From positions 1 to 6,336 of the forward strand of contig MHEL01000056.1 in the NCBI GenBank assembly GCA_001803815.1: a stretch of DNA of 6,336 nt. The letters are read 5' to 3'. The translations under genes were made by a program, and so were the position numbers. Source of the stretch: Nitrospirae bacterium RBG_19FT_COMBO_42_15. GTDB lineage: Bacteria > Nitrospirota > CAKKRA01 > 9FT-COMBO-42-15. The notes beneath the pieces are model-generated. The model was not told where the DNA came from and ran no database searches. It saw only the letters and a program-made list of their open reading frames with translations. Below are positions 1 through 4,449 of the stretch, piece by piece (within the stretch, counting starts at the first letter, position 1; every line of letters begins with the position of its first letter).

Positions 1-1
1 T

Positions 2-90
2 CAACTCCACCTTTCCCTTTCCTTTAAGAGGGAGGGAAAAAAACAGGGGGTCTGTTTAATTCCCATGAGGAAAGGGAAAGTATGAAGTTG
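2..90. repeat. Large imperfect inverted repeat
   Basis: CAACT (2-6) followed by CTTTCCCTTTCCT (11-23) is mirrored by AGGAAAGGGAAAG (68-80) and AGTTG (86-90). The 13-bp inner arms are perfect, the outer 5 bp are perfect, and unpaired stretches of 4 and 5 nt separate them. The 44-nt centre contains the terminator-like hairpin. The layout suggests an extragenic palindrome or a small non-coding mobile repeat. No target-site duplication can be checked because it begins at the window edge. Confidence 0.5.
37..57 (-). terminator. Candidate rho-independent terminator for the small genes
   Basis: On the minus strand AAACAG (57-52) pairs with CTGTTT (46-41) around ACCCC, and the second arm runs into a tract of seven Ts (43-37). 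The position, about 80 nt after the peptide stop, suits the end of the transcript. The stem is only 6 bp and A/T-rich, so it is weak alone; it lies inside the larger inverted repeat. Confidence 0.4.
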
Positions 91-91
91 T

Positions 92-111
92 GCAGGGAGG
101 TAGAGCCCTGC
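92..111. other. Short hairpin after the peptide gene
   Basis: GCAGGG (92-97) and CCCTGC (106-111) form a 6-bp G/C-rich stem with an 8-nt loop, 27 nt beyond the peptide stop. There is no U-tract on the minus strand, so it is not a standard terminator by itself; it could protect the 3' end of the message. Confidence 0.35.
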
Positions 112-138
112 TTTGTGAGGGGCATACCTTTAACAGTA

Positions 139-279
139 TTAGCAGTTGTTGCTGCTCTCTTCAGTGCCGTCTCCTATCCCTGTTCCGCTTGAAGCATAAG
201 CAGCTTCAATTGTATTATTCAGCATCGCCGCTGCGATAAGAAAAAGTATTGCTATAATTATTCTCTTTAAATATTTCAT
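139..279 (-). CDS. 46-aa secreted small peptide precursor
   Basis: This short gene starts with ATG at 279 and ends with TAA at 139-141. The protein opens with MKYLKRIIIAILFLIAAAML, a textbook signal sequence: two Lys and one Arg followed by a long hydrophobic core. The segment then runs to EAAYA, with likely cleavage after Ala29 (AYA). The predicted mature part is 17 residues, SSGTGIGDGTEESSNNC: Gly-rich, acidic, and ending in a single Cys at the very C-terminus. I recognise no family. No lipobox is present, since the only Cys is the last residue. It could be an exported signal or structural peptide, or a remnant of a longer exported protein. It is 190 nt downstream of the 136-aa gene in the same direction and has its own excellent ribosome site. 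Confidence 0.65.
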   Translation of the reverse strand: MKYLKRIIIAILFLIAAAMLNNTIEAAYASSGTGIGDGTEESSNNC

Positions 280-286
280 GGGTTCG

Positions 287-294
287 CCTCCTTT
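287..294 (-). promoter_or_regulatory. Strong ribosome binding site of the 46-aa peptide gene
   Basis: The minus strand has AAAGGAGG followed by a 7-nt spacer (280-286) and ATG (277-279). This is the best ribosome site in the window and the main reason to accept so short a gene. Confidence 0.7.
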
Positions 295-469
295 CTATTT
301 TTTTTTGCTTTTACCTCCCATGACCCCTTAACCCTTCTCCTCACCCTCCTTTCTGACCCCTTTTTAGAGGCTGCCGCATTATGGATCACACGCGCATCCA
401 ATGACCTTCTGCCTCTATAAGAACAAACACACATGTATGCCGCTATATTTGGCGCAATAAACAGCAACC

Positions 470-880
470 CTACACCTCATTATCTTTCACGCATCCCTGA
501 AGCACCCCTTTTATCCCTGTTATCTCCCATTTAACAAGACCGACATCTGGCGCAAACCAATAGTAGTTCTTTACAGCGCTATCCACCTCCTCAACCACTT
601 TATAACATTTGTACACGCCGGCAGGAATAATAATATCCTCTACTGCTATCACATTATACGAATAAGCATTTTTGCCTATTCTCTCTACCCAAGCGCTGCC
701 AATATTAAAAAAAAGCTTTTTCGCAACCTGATTTGTCTTGTAAACAATCGGAGAAAGGTAATTATGGTTATTGCCCTTGCCATTATCGCCATTGCTGCTG
801 TTGCTGTCTATCCTTGCCCATTGCTTTACAAGCATTTTCTTATTCTCTTTCCTTTCCATAATAAGTGTATTAGTATTCAA
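470..880 (-). CDS. 136-aa protein of unrecognised family, TTG start
   Basis: I do not recognise this gene with certainty. The N-terminal third is charged and then low-complexity, rich in Asn, Gly and Ser (about 26-41). From residue 57 it reads like the closing half of a beta-sheet envelope protein: FFNIGSAWVERIGK (57-70), IIIPAGVYKCYKV (83-95) and YYWFAPDVGLVKWE (106-119). The pattern 'PAG-x-(Y/F)-x-C-x-K-V' followed by 'W-(Y/F)-A-P-x-V-G-L-V-K' recurs in exported or lipoprotein-like hypothetical proteins. Here no signal peptide or lipobox is visible, and an in-frame TGA at 902-904 blocks extension upstream. It may be a 5'-truncated relative given a new start, or a genuine small cytoplasmic protein. 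It has two Cys (92 and 130). The strong ribosome site argues that it is translated. Two plus-strand ORFs overlap its 5' part and look like shadows. Confidence 0.6.
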   Translation of the reverse strand: MNTNTLIMERKENKKMLVKQWARIDSNSSNGDNGKGNNHNYLSPIVYKTNQVAKKLFFNIGSAWVERIGKNAYSYNVIAVEDIIIPAGVYKCYKVVEEVDSAVKNYYWFAPDVGLVKWEITGIKGVLQGCVKDNEV

Positions 881-888
881 AGCTGTAT

Positions 889-895
889 CCTCCTT
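889..895 (-). promoter_or_regulatory. Strong ribosome binding site deciding the TTG start
   Basis: The minus strand has AAGGAGG, then an 8-nt spacer (881-888), then TTG at 880. The match and spacing are near ideal, and the in-frame ATG codons further in (859 and 835) lack a comparable site. This supports the TTG start of the 136-aa gene. Confidence 0.6.
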
Positions 896-904
896 TTTCT
901 CTCA

Positions 905-945
905 CCCTTCCCTCTCCTCTCTGTGGAGAGGGCTAAGGCGAAGGG
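905..945. repeat. REP-like inverted repeat upstream of the 136-aa gene
   Basis: CCCTCTCC (910-917) and GGAGAGGG (925-932) form a perfect 8-bp stem with a 7-nt loop; CCCTT (905-909) and AAGGG (941-945) can pair outside it. The pyrimidine-rich arm, short loop and purine-rich arm resemble the dispersed extragenic palindromes found in many environmental bacteria. It lies in the leader of the 136-aa gene. Copy number in the genome cannot be judged from this window. Confidence 0.5.
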
Positions 946-972
946 CTGCTTTTTATGGTGAAAAGTTTACCG

Positions 973-989
973 TGAAATAAGCCTGCCAA
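973..989 (-). promoter_or_regulatory. Sigma-54-like minus-24/minus-12 match
   Basis: The minus strand reads TTGGCAGGCTTATTTCA. Against the sigma-54 consensus TGGCACG-N4-TTGC it keeps the invariant GG and the minus-12 C at the right spacing. It has G for C in the first element and T for G at minus-13. It would start transcription near 962, about 80 nt before the TTG start of the 136-aa gene. The inverted repeats at 999-1028 would lie at about minus-37 to minus-66, close for an enhancer. The minus-13 mismatch keeps confidence low. Confidence 0.25.
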
Positions 990-998
990 CAAGCAAAC

Positions 999-1028
999 AG
1001 GCGACAGATTTTTGTCGCCTATGCGACA
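999..1028. other. Overlapping inverted repeats with alternative pairing (GCGACA/TGTCGC)
   Basis: AGGCGACA (999-1006) pairs perfectly with TGTCGCCT (1013-1020) across a 6-nt loop. The same TGTCGC (1013-1018) can instead pair with GCGACA (1023-1028) across CTAT. The two hairpins are mutually exclusive. On the minus strand the first is followed by GTTTGCTTGTT, a poor U-tract, so it could be a weak terminator for the regulator operon. The palindromic form also suits an enhancer-binding-protein site. The A/T-rich stretch 1033-1055 beside it can form another weak, mostly A-U hairpin. Confidence 0.5.
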
Positions 1029-1071
1029 TTTTAAAAAAAATTCTTTGAATCCTTTTAATGATGATGATGTG

Positions 1072-1100
1072 AGGATACAAAAAAGATGGGTCTTATTCAA
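1072..1100 (-). promoter_or_regulatory. Weak sigma-70-like promoter candidate
   Basis: On the minus strand TTGAAT (1095-1100) is followed after exactly 17 nt by TATCCT (1072-1077). Each hexamer matches the consensus at 4 of 6 positions. The fifth box sits just upstream. It would give a leader of roughly 185 nt to the TTG start at 880 that includes the hairpins at 999-1028. A match this weak can arise by chance in A/T-rich DNA. Confidence 0.3.
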
Positions 1101-1109
1101 TCGCCATTG

Positions 1110-1125
1110 CAGGGTATTTTTGGGG
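1110..1125 (-). promoter_or_regulatory. Fifth box, downstream of the last regulator gene
   Basis: CAGGGTATTTTTGGGG on the plus strand, 4 nt after the copy A stop. No regulator gene follows it. It lies 9 nt upstream of a sigma-70-like hexamer pair (1072-1100), a position suitable for an activator site for the small genes below. Alternatively it is simply the original distal end of the duplicated unit. Confidence 0.45.
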
Positions 1126-1129
1126 TAGC

Positions 1130-1768
1130 TTAGATGATGCCCTTTTTTCGGGCTGTGATAAGGGCCTCCTGCCTGTTTCTGGCATGGAGTTTTTCGTAGA
1201 TCTTTTTTATGTGGGTGTGGACAGTATGAGGGCTTATGCTTAGTTTCTCTGCTATCTCTTTATATGCGAGTCCGTTTTCTATGCATTTCACAATCTCTTT
1301 TTCCCTGTGGCTTAACAGGTATTCTTCGCTTGCTCCTTCATCCTGAAATTCCATTATCAGTTTTCTTGCGATTTTGGGGCTCATGGGCGCGCCGCCCTGA
1401 TAAAGGCTGTGAAGCGCCTCAATAAGCTCCCTCGGCGAGCTGCCTTTTAAAATATATCCTGATGCCCCAGCTTTTATTGCAGAGAAGACATTATCCCTGT
1501 CATCAAAAACAGTATGGGCCATTATCTCAATCCCTGACATTTTTTCTTTTATTTTCTTTATCAGTTCAATGCCCGACATGCCAGGCAGGCCGAGGTCTAT
1601 AAGCATAACCTCAGGGGAGCTTTTTTTTAGAACAGGGAGCGCCTGTTCTGCGGAACCCCATGTGCCGACAATAGTTATACCCTTTTCTCCGCTCAAGAGC
1701 AGCTTGAGGTTCTCAAGCAAAAGGGGATCGTCTTCTACAATTCCAATTCGCATTTCAGGCTGCATCAT
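1130..1768 (-). CDS. NarL/FixJ-type response regulator, copy A (distal tandem duplicate)
   Basis: This second 212-aa regulator is identical in protein to copy B, and I saw no nucleotide difference when reading the two genes against each other. It therefore has the same Asp58 receiver domain and C-terminal LuxR helix-turn-helix. It lies 88 nt after copy B, and that gap is a copy of the leader found before copy B, including the GGGATAGGAT ribosome site and both upstream boxes. Each gene could thus be transcribed from its own copy of the same control region as well as by read-through from the kinase. Perfect identity implies a very recent duplication, ongoing gene conversion, or an assembly duplication. 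Nothing suggests that this copy is decaying. It is the last regulator gene; about 250 nt of non-coding DNA follows. Confidence 0.92.
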   Translation of the reverse strand: MMQPEMRIGIVEDDPLLLENLKLLLSGEKGITIVGTWGSAEQALPVLKKSSPEVMLIDLGLPGMSGIELIKKIKEKMSGIEIMAHTVFDDRDNVFSAIKAGASGYILKGSSPRELIEALHSLYQGGAPMSPKIARKLIMEFQDEGASEEYLLSHREKEIVKCIENGLAYKEIAEKLSISPHTVHTHIKKIYEKLHARNRQEALITARKKGII

Positions 1769-1801
1769 ATCCTATCCCTTGTTATAATTCCACACCTAAA
1801 T

Positions 1802-1817
1802 CGGGGTATTTTTGGGG
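1802..1817 (-). promoter_or_regulatory. Box 2 (A): candidate regulator operator before copy A
   Basis: This is identical to the box at 2529-2544 and in the same place relative to the regulator, 33 nt upstream of the copy A start. The adjacent NarL-like heptamer is at 1819-1825. It belongs to the duplicated leader, so copy A has inherited the whole control region. Confidence 0.5.
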
Positions 1818-1836
1818 TATGGGTAATTCATTTATT

Positions 1837-1852
1837 CAGGGTATTTTTAGGG
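1837..1852 (-). promoter_or_regulatory. Box 1 (A): box at the duplication junction
   Basis: CAGGGTATTTTTAGGG on the plus strand, lying 4 nt after the copy B stop. It is chimeric. Its internal sequence (a at 1849) matches the kinase-side box at 2564-2579, but the bases next to it (1853 onwards) match those beside the distal box at 1110-1125. This places the joining point inside or at the edge of the box. Confidence 0.5.
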
Positions 1853-1856
1853 TAGC

Positions 1857-2495
1857 TTAGATGATGCCCTTTTTTCGGGCTGTGATAAGGGCCTCCTGCC
1901 TGTTTCTGGCATGGAGTTTTTCGTAGATCTTTTTTATGTGGGTGTGGACAGTATGAGGGCTTATGCTTAGTTTCTCTGCTATCTCTTTATATGCGAGTCC
2001 GTTTTCTATGCATTTCACAATCTCTTTTTCCCTGTGGCTTAACAGGTATTCTTCGCTTGCTCCTTCATCCTGAAATTCCATTATCAGTTTTCTTGCGATT
2101 TTGGGGCTCATGGGCGCGCCGCCCTGATAAAGGCTGTGAAGCGCCTCAATAAGCTCCCTCGGCGAGCTGCCTTTTAAAATATATCCTGATGCCCCAGCTT
2201 TTATTGCAGAGAAGACATTATCCCTGTCATCAAAAACAGTATGGGCCATTATCTCAATCCCTGACATTTTTTCTTTTATTTTCTTTATCAGTTCAATGCC
2301 CGACATGCCAGGCAGGCCGAGGTCTATAAGCATAACCTCAGGGGAGCTTTTTTTTAGAACAGGGAGCGCCTGTTCTGCGGAACCCCATGTGCCGACAATA
2401 GTTATACCCTTTTCTCCGCTCAAGAGCAGCTTGAGGTTCTCAAGCAAAAGGGGATCGTCTTCTACAATTCCAATTCGCATTTCAGGCTGCATCAT
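1857..2495 (-). CDS. NarL/FixJ-type response regulator, copy B (kinase-proximal)
   Basis: This is a 212-aa two-domain response regulator. The receiver domain (about 6-122) has the acidic pocket E12-D13-D14, phospho-acceptor Asp58 in LIDLGLPG, Thr86 in HTVFDD and Lys108 in ILKGS. The LuxR-type helix-turn-helix (about 150-205) reads LSHREKEIVKCIENG and then EIAEKLSISPHTVHTHIKKI. All residues needed for phosphorylation and DNA binding are present. It is the natural partner of the HisKA_3 kinase encoded 90 nt upstream. The start is at a double ATG preceded by GGGATAGGAT; the third Met (M6, at MRIGIVEDD) is the usual family start position but has no ribosome site. The protein is identical to copy A downstream. 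Two copies of the 16-bp box precede it, so autoregulation is plausible but inferred. Confidence 0.95.
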   Translation of the reverse strand: MMQPEMRIGIVEDDPLLLENLKLLLSGEKGITIVGTWGSAEQALPVLKKSSPEVMLIDLGLPGMSGIELIKKIKEKMSGIEIMAHTVFDDRDNVFSAIKAGASGYILKGSSPRELIEALHSLYQGGAPMSPKIARKLIMEFQDEGASEEYLLSHREKEIVKCIENGLAYKEIAEKLSISPHTVHTHIKKIYEKLHARNRQEALITARKKGII

Positions 2496-2528
2496 ATCCT
2501 ATCCCTTGTTATAATTCCACACCTAAAT

Positions 2529-2544
2529 CGGGGTATTTTTGGGG
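2529..2544 (-). promoter_or_regulatory. Box 2 (B): candidate regulator operator before copy B
   Basis: The plus strand reads CGGGGTATTTTTGGGG, on the gene strand CCCCAAAAATACCCCG. Two CCCC blocks sit 11 bp apart, one helical turn, around an A/T core. The box is 33 nt upstream of the copy B start. Beside it (2546-2552) is a perfect match to the NarL heptamer TACYYMT, TACCCAT on the gene strand. A possible minus-10, TATAAC, lies at 2508-2513, which would place this box over the minus-35 region, as expected for an activated promoter lacking a good minus-35. The implied leader would be very short, so the promoter part is weak. Confidence 0.5.
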
Positions 2545-2563
2545 TATGGGTAATTCATTTATT

Positions 2564-2579
2564 CAGGGTATTTTTAGGG
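2564..2579 (-). promoter_or_regulatory. Box 1 (B): candidate operator just after the kinase stop
   Basis: The plus strand reads CAGGGTATTTTTAGGG, the same pattern as the other boxes with CCC blocks 11 bp apart. It begins 6 nt after the kinase stop codon and lies 35 bp centre-to-centre from the second box. It also marks the outer end of the tandem duplication, so it may have served as recombination homology as well as a binding site. Confidence 0.45.
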
Positions 2580-2585
2580 CATCAC

Positions 2586-3881
2586 CTAAGATTTAACAGG
2601 CAGGAATATTTCAAGTGTAATATTTGTGCCTTTATCAGAAAGTATTGTTAATTGCCCGCCCAATTCCCTTGCCCGCATAATCATATTTGTGAGGCCCCTG
2701 CCAGCGCTTTTTTCCTTTTCCTTTAAGCCTACTCCGTCATCTTTAACAGAAAGGATGATCTTTTCCTTATTTACTGAAAAAAGCACATCCACGCTCTTTG
2801 CCTTTGAATGTTTTATAATATTTGTAAGCGCCTCCTTATATGTCCTGAAAAGATTTAAATAAAGAAGGCTGTTTGGCTGATCTCCAGCATCCCCTATCAA
2901 GCCCTTCATATTAAACATCAAGCCATGCGATTCAATCATATTGCTTCCGAAGCTCCTGAGCTCTGCTGCCATATCCTGCCATGTTGTGTCTTTAATATCA
3001 AGGCTCTGTATAAAGCCCCTTATCTCTGTCAATCCCTCCTGCGAAAGCCCGGATATGGTCTTGAGGGCATTTTTCATATCTTTTATGCTTGACCCCTTCT
3101 GCGCAAGCTCAGAAAGGAGCTTAATATTTGTAGTTATGCCGCCTATGCCATCGTGCATATCCTTTAATATTTTTTCCTTTTCTGCCTGATACCTGCGTAT
3201 GTCTTCTGTCATCTTATTAAAAGAATCTGCAAGCTCCTTTATTTCATCGTTGGATTGGATGTTGACCTTATGGCTGTAATCCCCGCGGGCTATTATCCTC
3301 GTTGCCTCTGTCAGATTTCTGATAGGAGTGGTAATTGTCTTTTGGAGTTTAGTAAGGATTACAAAAGCCAAAAAGAAGGCGCCTGCAGCAACAATGCCTA
3401 CCACAATCGCAAACCATGTCATCATATTGTATAATTCATTAAGTTCTGCCCGCACATATATGGCGCCGATAGGCTCCCCGTCTAAAACAATGTCCTCCAA
3501 TGCCTCAAGGTGGTTTATTGCAAATCTGTAGCCTCTCCATTGGGGCTTGGGAGTGGAAAATGCCTCTTTTCCATCCCTATTAAATGTTGCAAAGACTTCC
3601 CCCTCCTTTGTATAGATGACTGCATTAACTATATTCTGGTTAGCCTTTAATGCGCTGAGTATCTGACCTGCAGATTCCCTGTCATTAAAGGCAAGGGCAG
3701 CAGCGCTGTTGTATCCGATTATCCTTGAATGGATGGTAAGATTCCTAACAGCCGATTTTCTGAATAAAACAGCCCCTTGTATAATGTTACCTATGATTCC
3801 AATAAGCAGGACCACAAAGGTAGTGGAAAAGCTTATCAGGATCAGCTTCTGTTTTATGGAGAGATTCTTCAGCTTAAACAT
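2586..3881 (-). CDS. CHASE8-HAMP-HisKA_3 sensor histidine kinase
   Basis: This 431-aa inner-membrane sensor kinase has an N-terminal membrane segment (about 13-36), a periplasmic domain (about 40-152), a second membrane segment (about 154-177) and HAMP (about 177-230). The catalytic part follows. The periplasmic part has the CHASE8 pattern: NSAAALAFND (58-67), then LSALKANQNIVNAVIY (75-90) and a late DGEPIGAIYV stretch (134-143). CHASE8 is the domain of YfiN, the known YfiR target. The HisKA_3 dimerisation box has KDMHDGIGG with phospho-acceptor His243. The ATPase domain shows the N-box EALTNIIKH (350-358), G1 DDGVG (381-385) and G2 GRGLTNM (394-400). It is complete for a NarX/DegS-type kinase, so autophosphorylation and transfer to the following NarL-type regulator are expected. 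The start has a weak AAGAGA ribosome site 8 nt upstream. The gene lies 12 nt after the YfiR gene and 90 nt before the regulator. The signal sensed is unknown. Confidence 0.93.
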   Translation of the reverse strand: MFKLKNLSIKQKLILISFSTTFVVLLIGIIGNIIQGAVLFRKSAVRNLTIHSRIIGYNSAAALAFNDRESAGQILSALKANQNIVNAVIYTKEGEVFATFNRDGKEAFSTPKPQWRGYRFAINHLEALEDIVLDGEPIGAIYVRAELNELYNMMTWFAIVVGIVAAGAFFLAFVILTKLQKTITTPIRNLTEATRIIARGDYSHKVNIQSNDEIKELADSFNKMTEDIRRYQAEKEKILKDMHDGIGGITTNIKLLSELAQKGSSIKDMKNALKTISGLSQEGLTEIRGFIQSLDIKDTTWQDMAAELRSFGSNMIESHGLMFNMKGLIGDAGDQPNSLLYLNLFRTYKEALTNIIKHSKAKSVDVLFSVNKEKIILSVKDDGVGLKEKEKSAGRGLTNMIMRARELGGQLTILSDKGTNITLEIFLPVKS

Positions 3882-3893
3882 AATATTTATCTC

Positions 3894-4445
3894 TTATTGT
3901 TTGTTCTTGTAATGCACAATCCTTGCAAGGCTCAAAAGCCTTGAGTTTATCTGAAGCCTTGCGTCCGTCGCTGCATCTATATTTATCTCAAACCGCACCT
4001 TATCATCTTCCATATATAGATTGATGACTACCCCTTTTTCCGCAAAGCTCTCTGTATCGCTTATGGTTAATATGCCCATATCCTTGGCAATGCCTGTTAT
4101 CTCGCTCAACCTCCCTTTCTCTGAAGAAGAAATAAAAAGCATACGGCATTTTTTTAGTCCTTCTATAGAGCTGATATTTCTAACCACTATCCTTTTTCCA
4201 GCGGCTGTCTTTCCTTCCAAATTTTTCATAGCAGGCCCAAATGGGTCGTCTCCTATTATGCATAAAGGCAGTTCATCTGCTATTTTTTGCCATTCAACAA
4301 ATTTTGCAAAGTTGTAAATGAAGGCGGTCTTTACCTCATATTCGGTCGGCTTCTGGGCATTGGCGCCATTTCTAAATAAAAATGATAGAAGGAGAATAAT
4401 TATCAAAATATGTTCTGGTGAAAACTTATTTAGTTTCTTTAACAT
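3894..4445 (-). CDS. YfiR family (DUF4154) periplasmic protein
   Basis: This is a 183-aa exported protein of the YfiR/DUF4154 family. In Pseudomonas, YfiR is a periplasmic repressor of the CHASE8-containing diguanylate cyclase YfiN. A hydrophobic signal segment covers about 12-24, with likely cleavage after GANA (27-30). Family hallmarks are EYEVKTAFIYNFAKFVEW (35-52), CIIGDDPFG (62-70), LFISSSE (103-109), a LTISD-like strand (126-130) and the closing ARLQINSRLLSLARIV (162-177). Only two cysteines are present, C62 and C100, at a spacing like one of the disulfide pairs described for Pseudomonas YfiR; pairing here is inferred. The gene starts 4 nt after the receptor stop with only a weak purine stretch before it, fitting coupled translation. 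The kinase begins 12 nt downstream. Its sequence and position, between an outer-membrane receptor and a CHASE8 kinase, support a periplasmic linking role, but direct contact is inference. Confidence 0.92.
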   Translation of the reverse strand: MLKKLNKFSPEHILIIILLLSFLFRNGANAQKPTEYEVKTAFIYNFAKFVEWQKIADELPLCIIGDDPFGPAMKNLEGKTAAGKRIVVRNISSIEGLKKCRMLFISSSEKGRLSEITGIAKDMGILTISDTESFAEKGVVINLYMEDDKVRFEINIDAATDARLQINSRLLSLARIVHYKNKQ

Positions 4446-4449
4446 AGAA

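Larger units (their letters stand above)
1110..2579 (-). repeat. Tandem direct duplication, 727-bp period, carrying the regulator gene
   Basis: Positions 1110-1852 match 1837-2579 at an offset of 727 bp. Each copy holds one complete regulator gene, its leader and the boxes. By eye the only mismatch is in the end box: g at 1122 against a at 1849. Identity stops sharply at 1110/1837 on one side and after 1852/2579 on the other, where 1853 is t and 2580 is c. The two copies share the 16-bp box 1837-1852 at their junction. This is what recombination or slippage between two short flanking repeats produces. No transposase or other mobility gene is nearby. Confidence 0.95.

Noticed and set aside
276..467. 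63-aa minus-strand ORF between the two small genes
   Set aside because: It needs a TTG start with no ribosome site, is a highly basic low-complexity translation of a polypurine tract, has no domain signal, and overlaps the start of the better-supported 46-aa peptide. I see no convincing gene in 280-469; it holds the purine-rich leader of the peptide gene.
764..980. Two overlapping plus-strand ORFs (65 and 69 aa) with hydrophobic translations
   Set aside because: They are antisense to the 136-aa gene start and run through the REP-like palindrome; no ribosome site is seen and the hydrophobicity follows from pyrimidine-rich DNA.
1569..2514. Duplicate plus-strand 72-aa ORFs antisense to the regulators
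   Set aside because: They are present twice only because the regulator gene is duplicated, and they are shadows of its receiver domain coding.
1110..2579. CRISPR array or iteron replication origin, suggested by five short repeats
   Set aside because: The spacing is irregular (35 and 692 bp), four of the five repeats are explained by the gene duplication, there are no spacer-sized units, and no Cas or replication protein gene is present.
1110..2579. Composite transposon or insertion sequence as the cause of the regulator duplication
   Set aside because: No transposase, terminal inverted repeats or target duplications are seen; the 16-bp direct repeats at the ends explain the event more simply.
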